Assembly (NCBI GenBank): GCA_965178125.1
Contig: OZ237755.1
Location: forward strand, 496,001-560,000
Direction: 5' to 3'
Source: Bilabrum cf. latius
Lineage: Eukaryota; Bigyra: Bicosoecida; Bigyra; Bicosoecida
DNA length: 64,000 bases
Each line of letters starts with the position of its first letter. Positions within the stretch are counted from its first letter, which is position 1. The position numbers and the translations under genes were made by a program. Positions 47,401-58,131 of this stretch are shown in pieces. The notes under the pieces were generated by a model, which did no database searches, had not been told where the DNA came from, and was given only the letters and a program-made list of their open reading frames with translations.

Positions 47401-50400
47401 ATGGCAAGCACAAGACAAACTAGTTGTACAGGAACTTCACGTAGGCCTCCGCGCACCCTCGTGCAAGCCCTTAGAAGCGTTTCAAGGGTCAGAACTCTTC
47501 TTGAAGACTAGGTGATGCTGGCGACCATTAATGGACGAATACCTTTCGAAGTGAGAACATAGTTCATGGGATGAAGAAACCATCTACATCGCGGATTCTC
47601 CAGTCTTAATAACTACTGTAGTACCGCTGGCTTGGACTAGCAGGGAATACTACACGGCGTATCATGCCTTGGAATGGCTGCCTGGCACGGCAATGTAGAA
47701 GTAGCAGACTTATTGATTGCGAAGGGAGCTGACATGCAAATTAGCAACTAGGTGAGCAAATGATGGGCAGAGCGTTCCATCCGGAGGGCCTTAATCGTTA
47801 GACTAGTTCAGTTGCTTCGTTCAGAACCGCAGAGGGGTGACATGCCCTTGGCGATTGCTGCTTGGCGCGGCAATACACGATTCGTAGACTACATTATCGG
47901 CAAGGGGGCGAACACTACAGCAGTCAATGCAGTGAGCCACGATTTGAAACTGATTTTAATTCTTGCTTCACAATCGCTGCTAGATTTGTCAAAGTCAATG
48001 GTCTTGCCAGTGAAGTGGTCGCAGCATGAAGCAAACGCGCTGCATGTCGCTGCTTGGCGTGGCCGCACGGGTGTAGTGAACGCTCTCATTAGGCATGGTA
48101 TTGATCTTGAAGCAGTCACCATAGTAAGCTTTTGATTGTAGCTATGTAGCACTTCATATCGTCCACTTTCGAATTCGGATCACGCTGCTGTATTGATTGT
48201 GTGAATGACTATCTGAGGAAGCAGAATGGAACCACGGCTCTGGGTCTTGCTGCTTCGAATGGACATGTAGACTGTGTTGATACCCTTATCAATGCTGGCG
48301 CAAGTATTGAAGCGAAGACTAAAGTGAGCCCGTCTATGAGACCGTCGTGCCCACAGTTGCAGCTTCCACAAGCCAAAATTTGTCTGTTCATTATTCAAGA
48401 AAGCAGAGTGGATCTTCTTGCCTACATCTGGCCGCCTGGAAGGGGCATGCCGACGTTATCGCGAGATTGGCTGCTGAGGGCGTTGACATAAACGTTGAGA
48501 ACTAGGTGAGTACAAGAGCTCAGAAGCAAGGCATACTGTCTAGGAATTGAGTGCATTTCTTCACCAATGGTAATCGTACAATTTTTGCAGCTATGTTCTA
48601 CGCCTCTGCACTTTGCATGCAAGAGAGGCAAGGTGGCTGCTGCTGCGGCGCTGCTTCTGCACGGCGCCGACACCACTGTTGAGAATGACGAGTACTTTGT
48701 GGAAGGTACCCGCCCGGCAGATGTTATTCCAAAATCCGCTCCACATGGTATGAAACAAGCAATGATAAGGGGCGGAGAGTCGTCAGACCTATGCCTGCAC
48801 TGGCTGCTCCAGATGTGTGACGAAGAGGAGCTTCCGTGCAGCAGCATCGTTGATCCAAGTGAAGTGGCGCAGAGAGTACTGTCGGTCTTGCGAGAAGATG
48901 GCATGCTTGGTGGTGATCCGAAAGTTTCGAGGCGGTTTGCTCTCCCTCTAGAGTTGATTGTAGCATTGGATCGGTTCAGAGCTTAGGGACTTCAAACTTC
49001 TGTGTCGGCACTGAAACTAGCTCAGGCAATGGCCTCGGCTGAGGATGTAGCTGAGCCTATAAGACATGACGAGGCAGTTCGCTCACGGGCGTCTCCAGAC
49101 AAGCCTATATCTGGAGATTTGATGGCTCACCACCCGAAGCTTCGGCGGCTGGCTCGCCCTCCTGGGGCCGACAGCAGAGTGCAGCCGTAGTTGGACCCAG
49201 CCAGCTAGGGCAGTTCAAGGATCTTGGAACGACTCGGCACGCAAGAATGCAGCTGGTTGCACGTCATCGAGGGGGGGGTTAGTCAAAGAGCAGGAGGTGA
49301 CGCAACAAGGCTGACTGCGTCGCAGCGAGGTCGGGCAAGGCCATTGTTTTGGGACGGGTCCCAGTACGGAGCTGTAGGCAGTGATGTGGCGGCGGAGCGG
49401 CAGGGTTGCAACTCGCTTGTATTTGCCGTAGAATCCACTGGGAAAGATCCGTCAAGCTTGGAAGGTTGTCGCAGCCCATGGCGCGAGGGATGGCAGGGCG
49501 TCCTCAAAGGTGGAATTCCTGTAGGTGCCTCCGCAGACTACTATTCTGGGGTGGCTCAAAGGTAGTAGTAGGACTGGTTGCTTCCAGGTGTCGTTGGCGA
49601 AAGGAAGGATAAGTATGGCGAGGTAGTGCTGGAAGGTCACCCGAACGTCCTCCAGGTGCATCACAGCTGGCTGGGCTCCACGCAGCTCATGCTGCCGTGG
49701 CTGGACTGGATGCAGCGGCGTCGAACTACATGGACATTAGCCGAGAGGTTCCCCACCACACTCAAGGGTGCCGCTGCGGCGTCTCTCTCTGATGGAGGTC
49801 CCGGATTATCGTGTCGGTAGATGGCACTTTGGCTGCTGCAGGTGCTGCAGGGCCTGGAGCACGCCCGGTCTCGCGGGGTGGTGCACCGGGACGTGAAGGC
49901 GGACAACGTGTTTCTGACGGCAGATGGAAGGGTTGTAGTCGGCGACTGGGGGGAAGGTTGTCTTTTGTACGAAGGGGGCCTTCGGGTACGAGTCGATGAG
50001 ACCCTGGCAGCCCGAGTTCGACTGCAGCAACTGGATGATGCGGCAGCCGATGGAATTAGTCAGCCTGCTGGTGATCCCGCCGTTGTTGATGCTGCAGGTG
50101 GAGACGCTGCTCCCTCGAGTTCTGATGGAGAAGCTTCCGTCTTCTTAGCAGATCCCGTGCCAGAAGAGGAAGAAGAGCGGGTTGACGAGCCTGTCCATCC
50201 TGAGCCGCTGTTCATTGGCGCGGGAGACGGAGTCAAACCAGAAACGCTTGCTTCGAGCATGTTGATGATCGTCGGGGGGATGGGAGCTCGGGCACCAGAA
50301 GTTTATCACAGGGCAATGCACAAGGATGCACTCGATGCTTGGGGAAGGCCGATAGAGACCCTGGCGCAGATCTACGCTTCAAGCGACGCGTGGGCTGCTG

Positions 50401-51569
50401 GGCGGATGATATGGGAACTTTTTGCGACGCAGGCGCTGGCACGGGGTGGATCAGAGGCGAAGCTTCCGCCGCCTGACTCGCTGTACGCGGACAAACTGAT
50501 ACCCCCGCTCCCTCGAGAGTCGGGGTGTTCCGCAGGTCTCGAGGCTGTGCTGCGTGGCTTGTTGTAGGCCAATCCAGCCCATCGGTTGCCATAGAACGTA
50601 GCCATTGACTCACTACATTGGATGCTTTACGGACGCGCGGGGTCTGCTGGTTCTCCTTTGTCCAGCTGGATTGGGGACCAGTAGAAGTGCTTCGCCGATG
50701 CGGATCTAGCTTTGGCTCCTCTTCCAGTGGCAGCCCTAGTCGGGATGGAGATCGGTGCGGATGCATCAATCGAGGCTTCAGCTCGAGTTGGCGAGCCAAG
50801 TGTGCCTGCTGCCAGCGGTGCTGGCGCTGATCCACCGCGTGAGGAAGGCAGTCGTGACAGCCCGATGGAAAGCTTTTCGTTGTAGGAGGCTGACCGCTTG
50901 ATTCAACATGCAGTACAGGCATCAGCGGCAAACCTGGAGCCCTCCGTGTCAGCAGACAATTCAGGGCAGTTAGCTCAAGGGGAAATTGCGGCTGGTGTGA
51001 GAGGCATGTCCATGGGCAACGTCGGTGGTCATAGGTTTGAAGGCCCAATGTGCAAAGCGATAGGGGCTGGCGTGCTCCAGAGCAGCGTTGATGCAGAAAA
51101 GGCTGTGATTGTAGCAGGGCCACTGGCTTCATTGCGACCGCCAAGTGCTGGTACGAGAGCCCTATTCGGTTGGAGCGTGAAGGGTGTGCTGGGGCGCGTG
51201 CGCCCGCTTGTGGAAGGTGAGGCGTCCATGTGGGATAGGCAGTTGAGACGGTAGTTTTTTCAAAAAGATGATGTCCTTGAGCACGTACAAGGGTGCTGCA
51301 GAGCACACGAGCAACTGCTGGCATGCTTCAAGGTCGGCGGTGCTGGCCAATGGGATGGGCCGAGAAATGGGAGCTGGGTCCCTGCAGCTGATGGCTAGAC
51401 TCCTGAGTAGTCACAGTCTCTTCCTGAAGGTTGGGTGGAAATGCATGGCCCCGGTGGGGAGGTACTTTACTGGAACCGCGTCACAGGCTAGACTTCGTAG
51501 CATCGGCCAACTGCTGGAGGGGCTGGCTCTGTCGCAGGTAGCGCACCTGCACCTGCACCACCAACTTGA
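47401..51569 (+). CDS. Ankyrin-repeat protein kinase with C-terminal WW domain
   Basis: Seven exons, all joined in phase 0: 47401-47511, 47644-47751, 47812-47931, 48025-48123, 48225-48323, 48407-48505 and 48591-51569; 1204 residues ending in TGA. Exons 2-6 each encode one ankyrin repeat, three being exactly 33 residues (for example NGTTALGLAASNGHVDC), and exon 7 opens with a sixth (STPLHFACKRGKVAAAAALL). The kinase core has VVHRDVKADNVF (Asp 646), GDWGEG in place of DFG (Asp 664), and LLQANPAHRLP at the end of the C-lobe. I could not place the beta-3 lysine, so activity is uncertain. A WW domain (LPEGWVEMHGPGGEVLYWN) begins near residue 1156, with TAG at its second Trp position. About 18 TAGs are in frame; exons 1, 2 and 6 end in TAG directly before GTGA. 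Confidence 0.82.
51498..51500 (+). other. UAG codon at the second Trp column of a WW domain
   Basis: The WW segment reads ...LYWNRVTG-TAG-TS-TAG-HRP. The first TAG (51489) falls where Gln, Lys or Glu is usual. The second (51498) falls where WW domains carry their second tryptophan, encoded TGG. Read as Gln, the domain would lack a key proline-binding residue. Confidence 0.7.
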
Positions 51570-51974
51570 CTGTGTCTTGAATCCGATGGTCGGACTATTA
51601 CTGTGATTATTTGTAGCATGAGATTCGCAAAGCACATGTGTAGACCCGTTGCCTCCAGCGAACGGATGGCTCACTTAAACGGGAAGCTGTCCGGACCCTC
51701 CAATCTGGAAAACAAGACTATTATTTCGCATGCGACCACGGGCATCCTTTCAAGTTGCGACCCAAGCTCCTCGACCCCCGGGCCGGCGGTCATTCGGTTA
51801 GAACCGCTGAACCCAACGGACCGAACCAAACTTTAAAGTATTGATTGTGAGGTTAGCGATTCTACATCAGATTAACGAAAATTGGAACTTTGTTCAATAG
51901 TCGCTGCGCTAGGGCAACTCCGTCCCAGATTCGCTGTGTAAGTGAGCAAAAGTGGCAGCAACTCTGAGTGCAGT

Positions 51975-54320
51975 ATGGACTCCAGGCCGCCACCTCCAAC
52001 TTCAAAGTCTTCGAAGAAGAAAAAGAGAAAATCGGGAAAGAAGAAATTGTCAATAGGCTCAGACAGCCCCGCTGATCAGGAAGCACAGCCTAGCAACCCG
52101 CGCCCGCCAACCAAGCAGCCGGGCGATGCAACTGCAGGGAGCAGAACGGCTCATCCACCTGCCACCAACGGTGCAGCTGTGAAAAAGAAATCCAGCAGGT
52201 CCAAAAGGAAGCGCAAGTCGAGTACGACCGCTAGGCCACCCCGCCCGCCTGGCAGACAGACTGCGCAAGCTGCCACTCCGGTAGAGTCCCAAGGCAGCAT
52301 CAACGGTAGCGATTCTGAGTTCAGCGAGGTTGAAGCGTACGCTGAATCTAGTGATGTTGACGGTACATAGCAATGGGACGGGCCGAGCGCGAAGCCACCC
52401 CCGCGACCACCAACAACGACTAGCAAAGCGCCCAAGACGAAGCGAAAGGGAGCCAAATCAAAGGCGAGCAAGGGCAAGCAAGGGAAGAAACGAAGCAAGA
52501 GAAAGCTAGCAGAGCATAAAACAGGCGATGACAGCGATAGCGATGGCAAAGATGGCTCCGCACCAGTTGGCGATGCTGAAAAAGCAAACGGCAGAAGCGC
52601 GTCGTTTGTCGATTCCGATGACACGGACCACGAGTCTAGAGACGGAGCCAACGGGTCCGCGGAGGGAAAAGGAGTAGATGCAGGCGTGAACAATGAAGAG
52701 TTTTCAAAGAAGCAGGAAGCACAGCGGTAGGCCGCTGCAGCACAGGAGGCGGAGCTCGCCAGGCTGCCGCCCCATCGTCGCGCGGCCTTCGAGCGAGCGA
52801 GAGAAAGAGAACGAATGGATGCAGCCAGCGCAAGCGCCCGCCCTGCCCATGGCATTCCGCGGCAGCACGCAGTCGAGTCATTCTCTGGCATGGGCCCCCG
52901 CTCCCAAGCACCCCTATCCCTTCCTGCTCGAGGCGGAAGCTACCGAGCCAGCGGTCGGGAACAGCCTCGGGGGATGCCAGTGGGTTTGCCAGAGCACCGA
53001 CTGCCTCATGCCGGCGCGTCATCTCGCGGAGTGGTGCCTCGCGTCGGCTAGTATCGCGCTGGGTATGCCGGTCATGGTGATATTTCCAGGCAGCCGGGCG
53101 GCAAGCTGCCAATTGCAAGCAAGCAAGGGGCTGTGGATCCCACGAATCCGGAGGCAGTAGGCATGTTCGGCGGACACAATCGGATGTATGCGGGGGGTAC
53201 CCCGTCCTCCACTCCTGCTGCTCCGTCTTAGTTCGGCACGAGGCCAGGAGGACCTGCGCCGCTGCCGCCGCACCTCCGAGCGCGAGCCGGATAGAGCAGG
53301 ATCCCGTACTCTGGGGCGGCCGCTGCAGGTCCTGGTGCTGGCAATGGCAGCCGCATGGACGGTGCATCAGCTGCTCGTGCGCACCAGACGGCTGACCCTC
53401 ACTATTACCCTGACACGGAAGCGGCTGAGTTTCCGCAGGGACGGGTCATGGGGAACAGGGGCGCGGTCGATCCTGTGTTCCCTGACCGGCAGGTGCCTTG
53501 GACACCCCCGCCGCCCAAGGACCTGATCGAGGCTCAGGACTGCTGCTGCTGCCGGTGCGTGTGCCTGGACGACGACCCGGAGCCGAATTAGGGATGCTGC
53601 GGGCCGGCCGCGACCAATGATGTGCCCCTGTGCCAGTGCCCTTTGCTCAAGCCGGGGCAGGCGTCAAGGCACCTGATTGATCAGTACTTGCCTGGTGTCA
53701 GCGAGAGCTTGGACAAAGACGGATGCTGCTGCGCGCAGCAGGATTGCACCTCGGTGCAGGATTGCTTGTGCTGTCCTGTTGCGTTCAGCTGCAGGATTTG
53801 CGGGTATGGGTGTTTCTGTCCTTGCCAAGACGAGTCGGATCGTCTGCTTGGCTGCGGGCAGGCCTGGCTGTTGGTCCTGGCGGCCGGGCTGATCCTGACA
53901 CTGTTCCTTGCAGACTCTTGGCAGCTACTCGTCGGCCTGCTCACCCCACTGATCTTCTGCATCGCTTGCGTTGTTCCCTGCGTGCAGCTGCCGTACTGCC
54001 TCGGCTTGGAGGAGCCGGAGCATCAGGCGGGCGGGGTGGTGGCCGCCTGCCTGTCCCTGACCATTCCCCTGACCGTGGGACTGGTGCTGCTGGGGGCTGA
54101 CGTGAGGGATGGCCAGGAGGAGGGGGGATCGGTGGGCAGCGGCCCCGGGGCTATCGACATGTCGACGGATAGGGAGTTTGGGGAGGCTTGGGTTTGGACG
54201 ATCGTCGCTCTTTGCTTGCTTTGGGCGTGCCTGATTCCGTGCCTGCGTTCGAGGGCCTTTGCGAGCGCCGCTCATTTCTGCCGCGTGTCCGTGTGCGGGC
54301 ACTGGGGGGGTGAAGGGTGA
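51975..54320 (+). CDS. Cys-rich membrane protein with basic N-terminus
   Basis: One frame of 781 residues from ATG 51975 to TGA 54318-54320 with six in-frame TAGs (52368, 52728, 53049, 53229, 53295, 53589). The first 250 residues are Lys/Ser/Pro-rich with several nuclear-signal-like Lys clusters (SKSSKKKKRKSGKKK). A Gly/Pro-rich linker follows to about residue 515. Next comes a dense cysteine region (DCCCCRCVCL, DGCCCAQQDCTSVQDCLCC, FSCRICGYGCFCPC), then about four hydrophobic helices (WLLVLAAGLILTLFL, LLVGLLTPLIFCIACVV, CLSLTIPLTVGLVLLGA, AWVWTIVALCLLWACLIP). The cysteines beside the membrane segments could be palmitoylation or metal sites. I do not recognise the family. The frame was chosen because composition and helices stay consistent across every TAG. 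Confidence 0.7.
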
Positions 54321-54525
54321 GATTGGTGTGGAAGTTACCGTGACAAACGATGAGATGATTCATCCAATGCAACCATAGAATGTGTGTGCTGCAGCGTAGA
54401 TTCGTTGTATATGCAGCAGTGCAGTGTGCAGCTCGACATCGCAACTGCACTGCACTGAAGCGCGTATCCTCCATCACCGGGATCCCCTAGTTGGGCCTCC
54501 AGTCATTTGCTTGATACTCTGTAGC

Positions 54526-55724
54526 ATGCAGCATGCCCGTGATGCTGCGAGACGTGTCTTGGACTAGTTAATGGGCGAGAACAGGGACGGAGATATGGAC
54601 GACGTGGAAGTGAAAGTGAGAGAATCGGGTTTGGCTGCCACAAGCTGCGTCTTGGGACCAAAATCTGCCGCCACTTTGAGTACTTCCCTGACTTGAATCC
54701 GCAGGACTGGAGAGATGAGCGAGTATGTAAGCCTAACTTGATTGACGGCTGCGTGCACGATCTATTCAGCAAAACAACGTACGACCAGGGGCCATGCCCT
54801 AAGCTGTACTGTGGCGAGCGAGCAGATAAGTGGAAGCGCATTTTCCTGGAGCAAAAGCAAGCCGGTAAGGTTAGTGCTCGCGAGCTGGGCATGATGGAAG
54901 ACGAAGCAGAGGGGCAGATGATCCGATTCGTACGAAACGAAGTTGATCGTCGAATTGAGCGAGCCATGACGAGGACTGAGGCCGCCCAGAGCGCTTTGGA
55001 AGTACTAGATGTCGAAGCCGTGCCAGAGATTGCTGCCATTTCCAAGCAAATCGATGAGAAAGAAGCAGAGGCCGAGAAGGCAGGCGAGGAGGGCGAAGTC
55101 GACAAGTCGCGAGCCCTGCTCGACGAGGTTGCGCACCTCCGTCGGGAGAAAGCGTCGGCAGTGTCGGCAAACTTGGCGCAGCAGCGAGCTGCTGTTGCAT
55201 CTGGCCCGCTTGCGCGCGCTAATCCGCGATCGAACGAGCCCTTCTTGCGTGTGTGCAAGGCTTGCGGGTCCCTTCTCTCGATCAAGGATGCAGACGACCG
55301 GCTGGCCGAGCACTTCGAAGGCAAGGCCCACACGAATGTCGTGAAGGTTAAGACGAAGCTAGAGCAGATGAGAGAAAGCCGCAGGTTGGGGCACGGTGGC
55401 GGCGCGTGGAACCAGCAGCGCCAAGGATTCGGAGCCGGGGGCGGAAGCATGCGCGCGAGCCTGATCGGGGGTACGGACGAGCGGCGAGGGGGTGGGGGGG
55501 GAGGGTATCGCGGCCGCCCCTTGCACGAGGACGACCGGGGGCGCATGGGTCCCGGGCCATCCTCTGGAGCTGGAAGCAGCAGCAGTGCACCGGCCCCAGC
55601 ACACGGCGCTGCTGCCAGCGGTGTGCTGCCTGGGGGTGTGCCACCAGCCGTGCCACCCGCCCCGCCGGCAGCACCTCCAGCTCCAGGCCCTCCCCCGGCC
55701 GTGCCGGGGCCGCCACCGAGCTAA
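54526..55724 (+). CDS. LUC7L: Luc7-like U1 snRNP splicing factor
   Basis: Luc7 proteins bind U1 snRNP and stabilise 5' splice-site recognition in the nucleus. Exon 1 is 54526-54615 and exon 2 is 54705-55724 (phase 0), 369 residues ending in TAA. Exon 1 reads RRVLD-TAG-LMGENRDGD, matching the animal Luc7-like N-terminus LLDQLMG...RDGD, so the TAG at 54565-54567 sits at a Gln. The first zinc finger is DERVCKPNLIDGCVHDLF, then PCPKLYC; the usual last His is Tyr with a Cys next to it. A long coiled coil follows, then the second finger LRVCKACGSLLSIKDADDR with LAEHFEGKAHTNV. The C-terminus is Gly/Arg- then Pro-rich rather than the RS-rich tail common in animals. Family identity is secure. Confidence 0.93.
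54565..54567 (+). other. UAG codon at a conserved Gln of Luc7
   Basis: Within LD-TAG-LMG at the Luc7 N-terminus. Human LUC7L has LLDQLMG here (recalled, not searched). This is one of the clearest single-site indications that UAG is read as glutamine. Confidence 0.85.
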
Positions 55725-55856
55725 TTGATTGATTGTTTGGTTGAGATTTTGTGGAAGTCAGCGACTTGCTGTGTTCGTGACAGCAGCGTATACCAACCTC
55801 CTCGAACACCTCTGATCAGCTCATCCACTTTATGTCTGCTCTCCGCTCTGCGCCTA

Positions 55857-58130
55857 TCACGCGCGGCTGCCTCGCTGTTGGCCCATCGCACTCGGTGTCC
55901 TGATCCGATCGTGTCCCAAGCCTCCCGTGCCTGGCACGGCAACTTCCACGGGCCTGAACCCAGACAGCCTAGACTCACCACGCTGCGTGCTTGACCCCCT
56001 TGATCCTGCACCTGCATGCAGTGGACCCGCACCTGCACCGGCGCGCCCGCGGGAGGCAGGCATGCGTTCTGCCGTGCGTCTGCCCCCGAAATCGACCTCC
56101 ACGCCATCAGCGGGAGCTGCAAGCGTGCCGCTTGAACCTGCTCCCAGGCTGCTGCCACTGCGTCCATACCCCACAGCAGAATCCCTGCCCCGCTAGTCGT
56201 CACCAAGCTCGGTGCCAGAGCCGGTAGCGGGCCAGTATCCCGCACCGATCGCCTGAACATCACCATCACCACCGGGGCCTGCGCTGCTGTCACGCCTGCC
56301 CACAATGGTAGAATCACGGCTGCCCCTCGCCCCCCGGTCTGCAGCACCCAGGTCGATCTAACCGACGTCTCCAAGCTCATCTTCACGCAATCGATCGCTC
56401 TAGCGGATCTCTTCTTCTTCTTCCTCTCGAAGCTCTTCTGGGGATGGGCCAGAGTACGCGTAGCACGACACGATCGTGAAGTCTCTCCCGCACGCCACTG
56501 CCCTCGGTCTACCGCGGCCCACGCCATCCACGAGCCGATCGAACGCATCGACCCTCTGCGGATGTGCGACAAATTCATCCGATACGTCCGCGCCCAAGCA
56601 GCCGTACTTGTTGCTACCCCACGTGTACAGCTCGCTCTCATTCGTCAGTATCGCGTTGTGCGTCGGCCCGCACACCAGCTCCCTCGCTGCAACGCCCAAC
56701 TCCACCAGGCCTGGCATTTCGAGAGGGTAGGGCGATGCGTGCGTTGCATCACCAAGACCCAGCTGGCCCTGCATTCCCGTGCCCCAGGCGTGCACGTATC
56801 CGCAATTCACGAAAGGGGGCGTCTCGACGATACACGCAGAGTGCCAGGTGCCGCAACCGACCTGCAGCACGCGCTCCCCCTCCAGCGCCGCGATTGGCGT
56901 GGGCAACGGCCTGTTCTTATTGTCGCCGTGCCCCAGTTTGCCCCCGCTGCCGGACCCCCAAGAAAACACCGGCAAGCTGCACCCGTCGGCCAGCACGAGG
57001 CAGTGGCTCGCTCCGCAGCTCACCTGCAGCACCCTCAGCACCTGCGGCGGCACGCTGAGCGGCACAGGAGCACGGTCTGGAAGCACGTCTCCGTCAAATT
57101 GCGGGACTGGATTGGGTGTAGGGAAGTATCGCCTGTACTGCAGGGGGACTCCTTTTCGCTCCGTGGCTCCGATGCCGAGCCTGCCTTCCATCGCATTGCC
57201 CCAGCTGAGGATCTTGCCACTAGCAGTGGTGACGAGAGTGTGCGAGTGTCCCGCGACGGCTTCAATGATGGGCTCGCCCTGAAGATTTTCCATCAGCTCT
57301 GGCTCTATGACCTCATCAAACGTACCAAGCCCGCACTGCCCATACCGATTCTGTCCCCAAGTGAACGTGTCACCACCTTCCGATACAGCCACTACATGCC
57401 CAGCCCCAGCGGACACCTAAACGATGGCTTCTCCCCTTAAGCGGTCTATCTGGACGGGATAAAGATGCTTGTTTCGCTCAGACCGCGATTTTTGGGTCTG
57501 GTGCACGGCAGCAGCACTTGCTCGGTCCAAGGTGCTCCCGGCAGCATTCCACTTCGCTGCGGCGCTCGGCCCTTCTCTGTCAGCGCCGTTAGATTGTATC
57601 ATGCTGCTGCTACTGCCTGTGATTCGTGGATCTGCCACGCCACCAGTTGGGACGCCACGAATGCCAAGCTGATCGACAACCCCGGAGCGGACTGGTCCGT
57701 CCGGGTGCCTGAATGGATAAAGCTCGTTGCTGCGATCGCTTCGGTCTCCCGATCGCTGGCTATTCGATATTGCTCTTGAGTTGCTTGGATGGGCCGATCC
57801 CCGGAGCAAAACGCCCTTGATGGACCCATCCCCTGCTGGAAGCATCAGTCGCCTTCCAGCTGCCAGTGGCTGCTCCTTCGCCTCGGGTCTGAGAGCCGCT
57901 CCAGCTTGCCGCCGCCGATCGCCTGCTCGCATTTGAGTGTAACCCAAGGGAGCCTGACCACCGCCTCCCCACGAAAAGACTTCTTGCTGGTCGGACACAG
58001 CGACGCAGAAATCCCCAGACTGCGTCAAGAGAAACAGCCGTGAACTGTGTTTCTAGGCGTATGCTGGATAAACCCACCATTGAGCGCGCTGCTATTCTGT
58101 AGTTTGTGCCCTACTCACGGCAGAAATCAT
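55857..58130 (-). CDS. RCC1-repeat (beta-propeller) protein
   Basis: The main exon 58019-55857 ends in TGA. A tiny first exon at 58130-58119 (MISA, donor GTGAGT) fits in phase but is tentative; together they make 724 residues. RCC1-type repeats are plain: DFCVAVSDQQEVFSWGGGG, then after a 150-residue Ser/Arg-rich insert VSAGAGHVVAVSEGGDTFTW, GHSHTLVTTASGKILSWGN, CGASHCLVLADG, VFSWGSGSGGKLGHGD and LYTWGSNKYGCLGAD. The C-terminal 180 residues are Gly/Ser-rich and disordered. Four TAGs are in frame: 57419-57417, 56402-56400, 56360-56358 and 56195-56193. The first lies in IV-TAG-VSAGAGH, where RCC1 repeats commonly have Gln. RCC1 folds serve as Ran exchange factors or as scaffolds. With the large insert, a general propeller role is safer than Ran GEF. 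Confidence 0.85.
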
Positions 58131-58131
58131 A

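Noticed and set aside
38905-51850. Recurrent ATTGATT string upstream of some genes and in some introns
   Set aside because: Occurs also in coding sequence and at varied distances; short AT-rich words are expected in non-coding parts of a GC-rich genome.
55725-55994. Open frame continuing after the Luc7 TAA
   Set aside because: Antisense to the RCC1 gene, and composition changes sharply after the proline-rich C-terminus.
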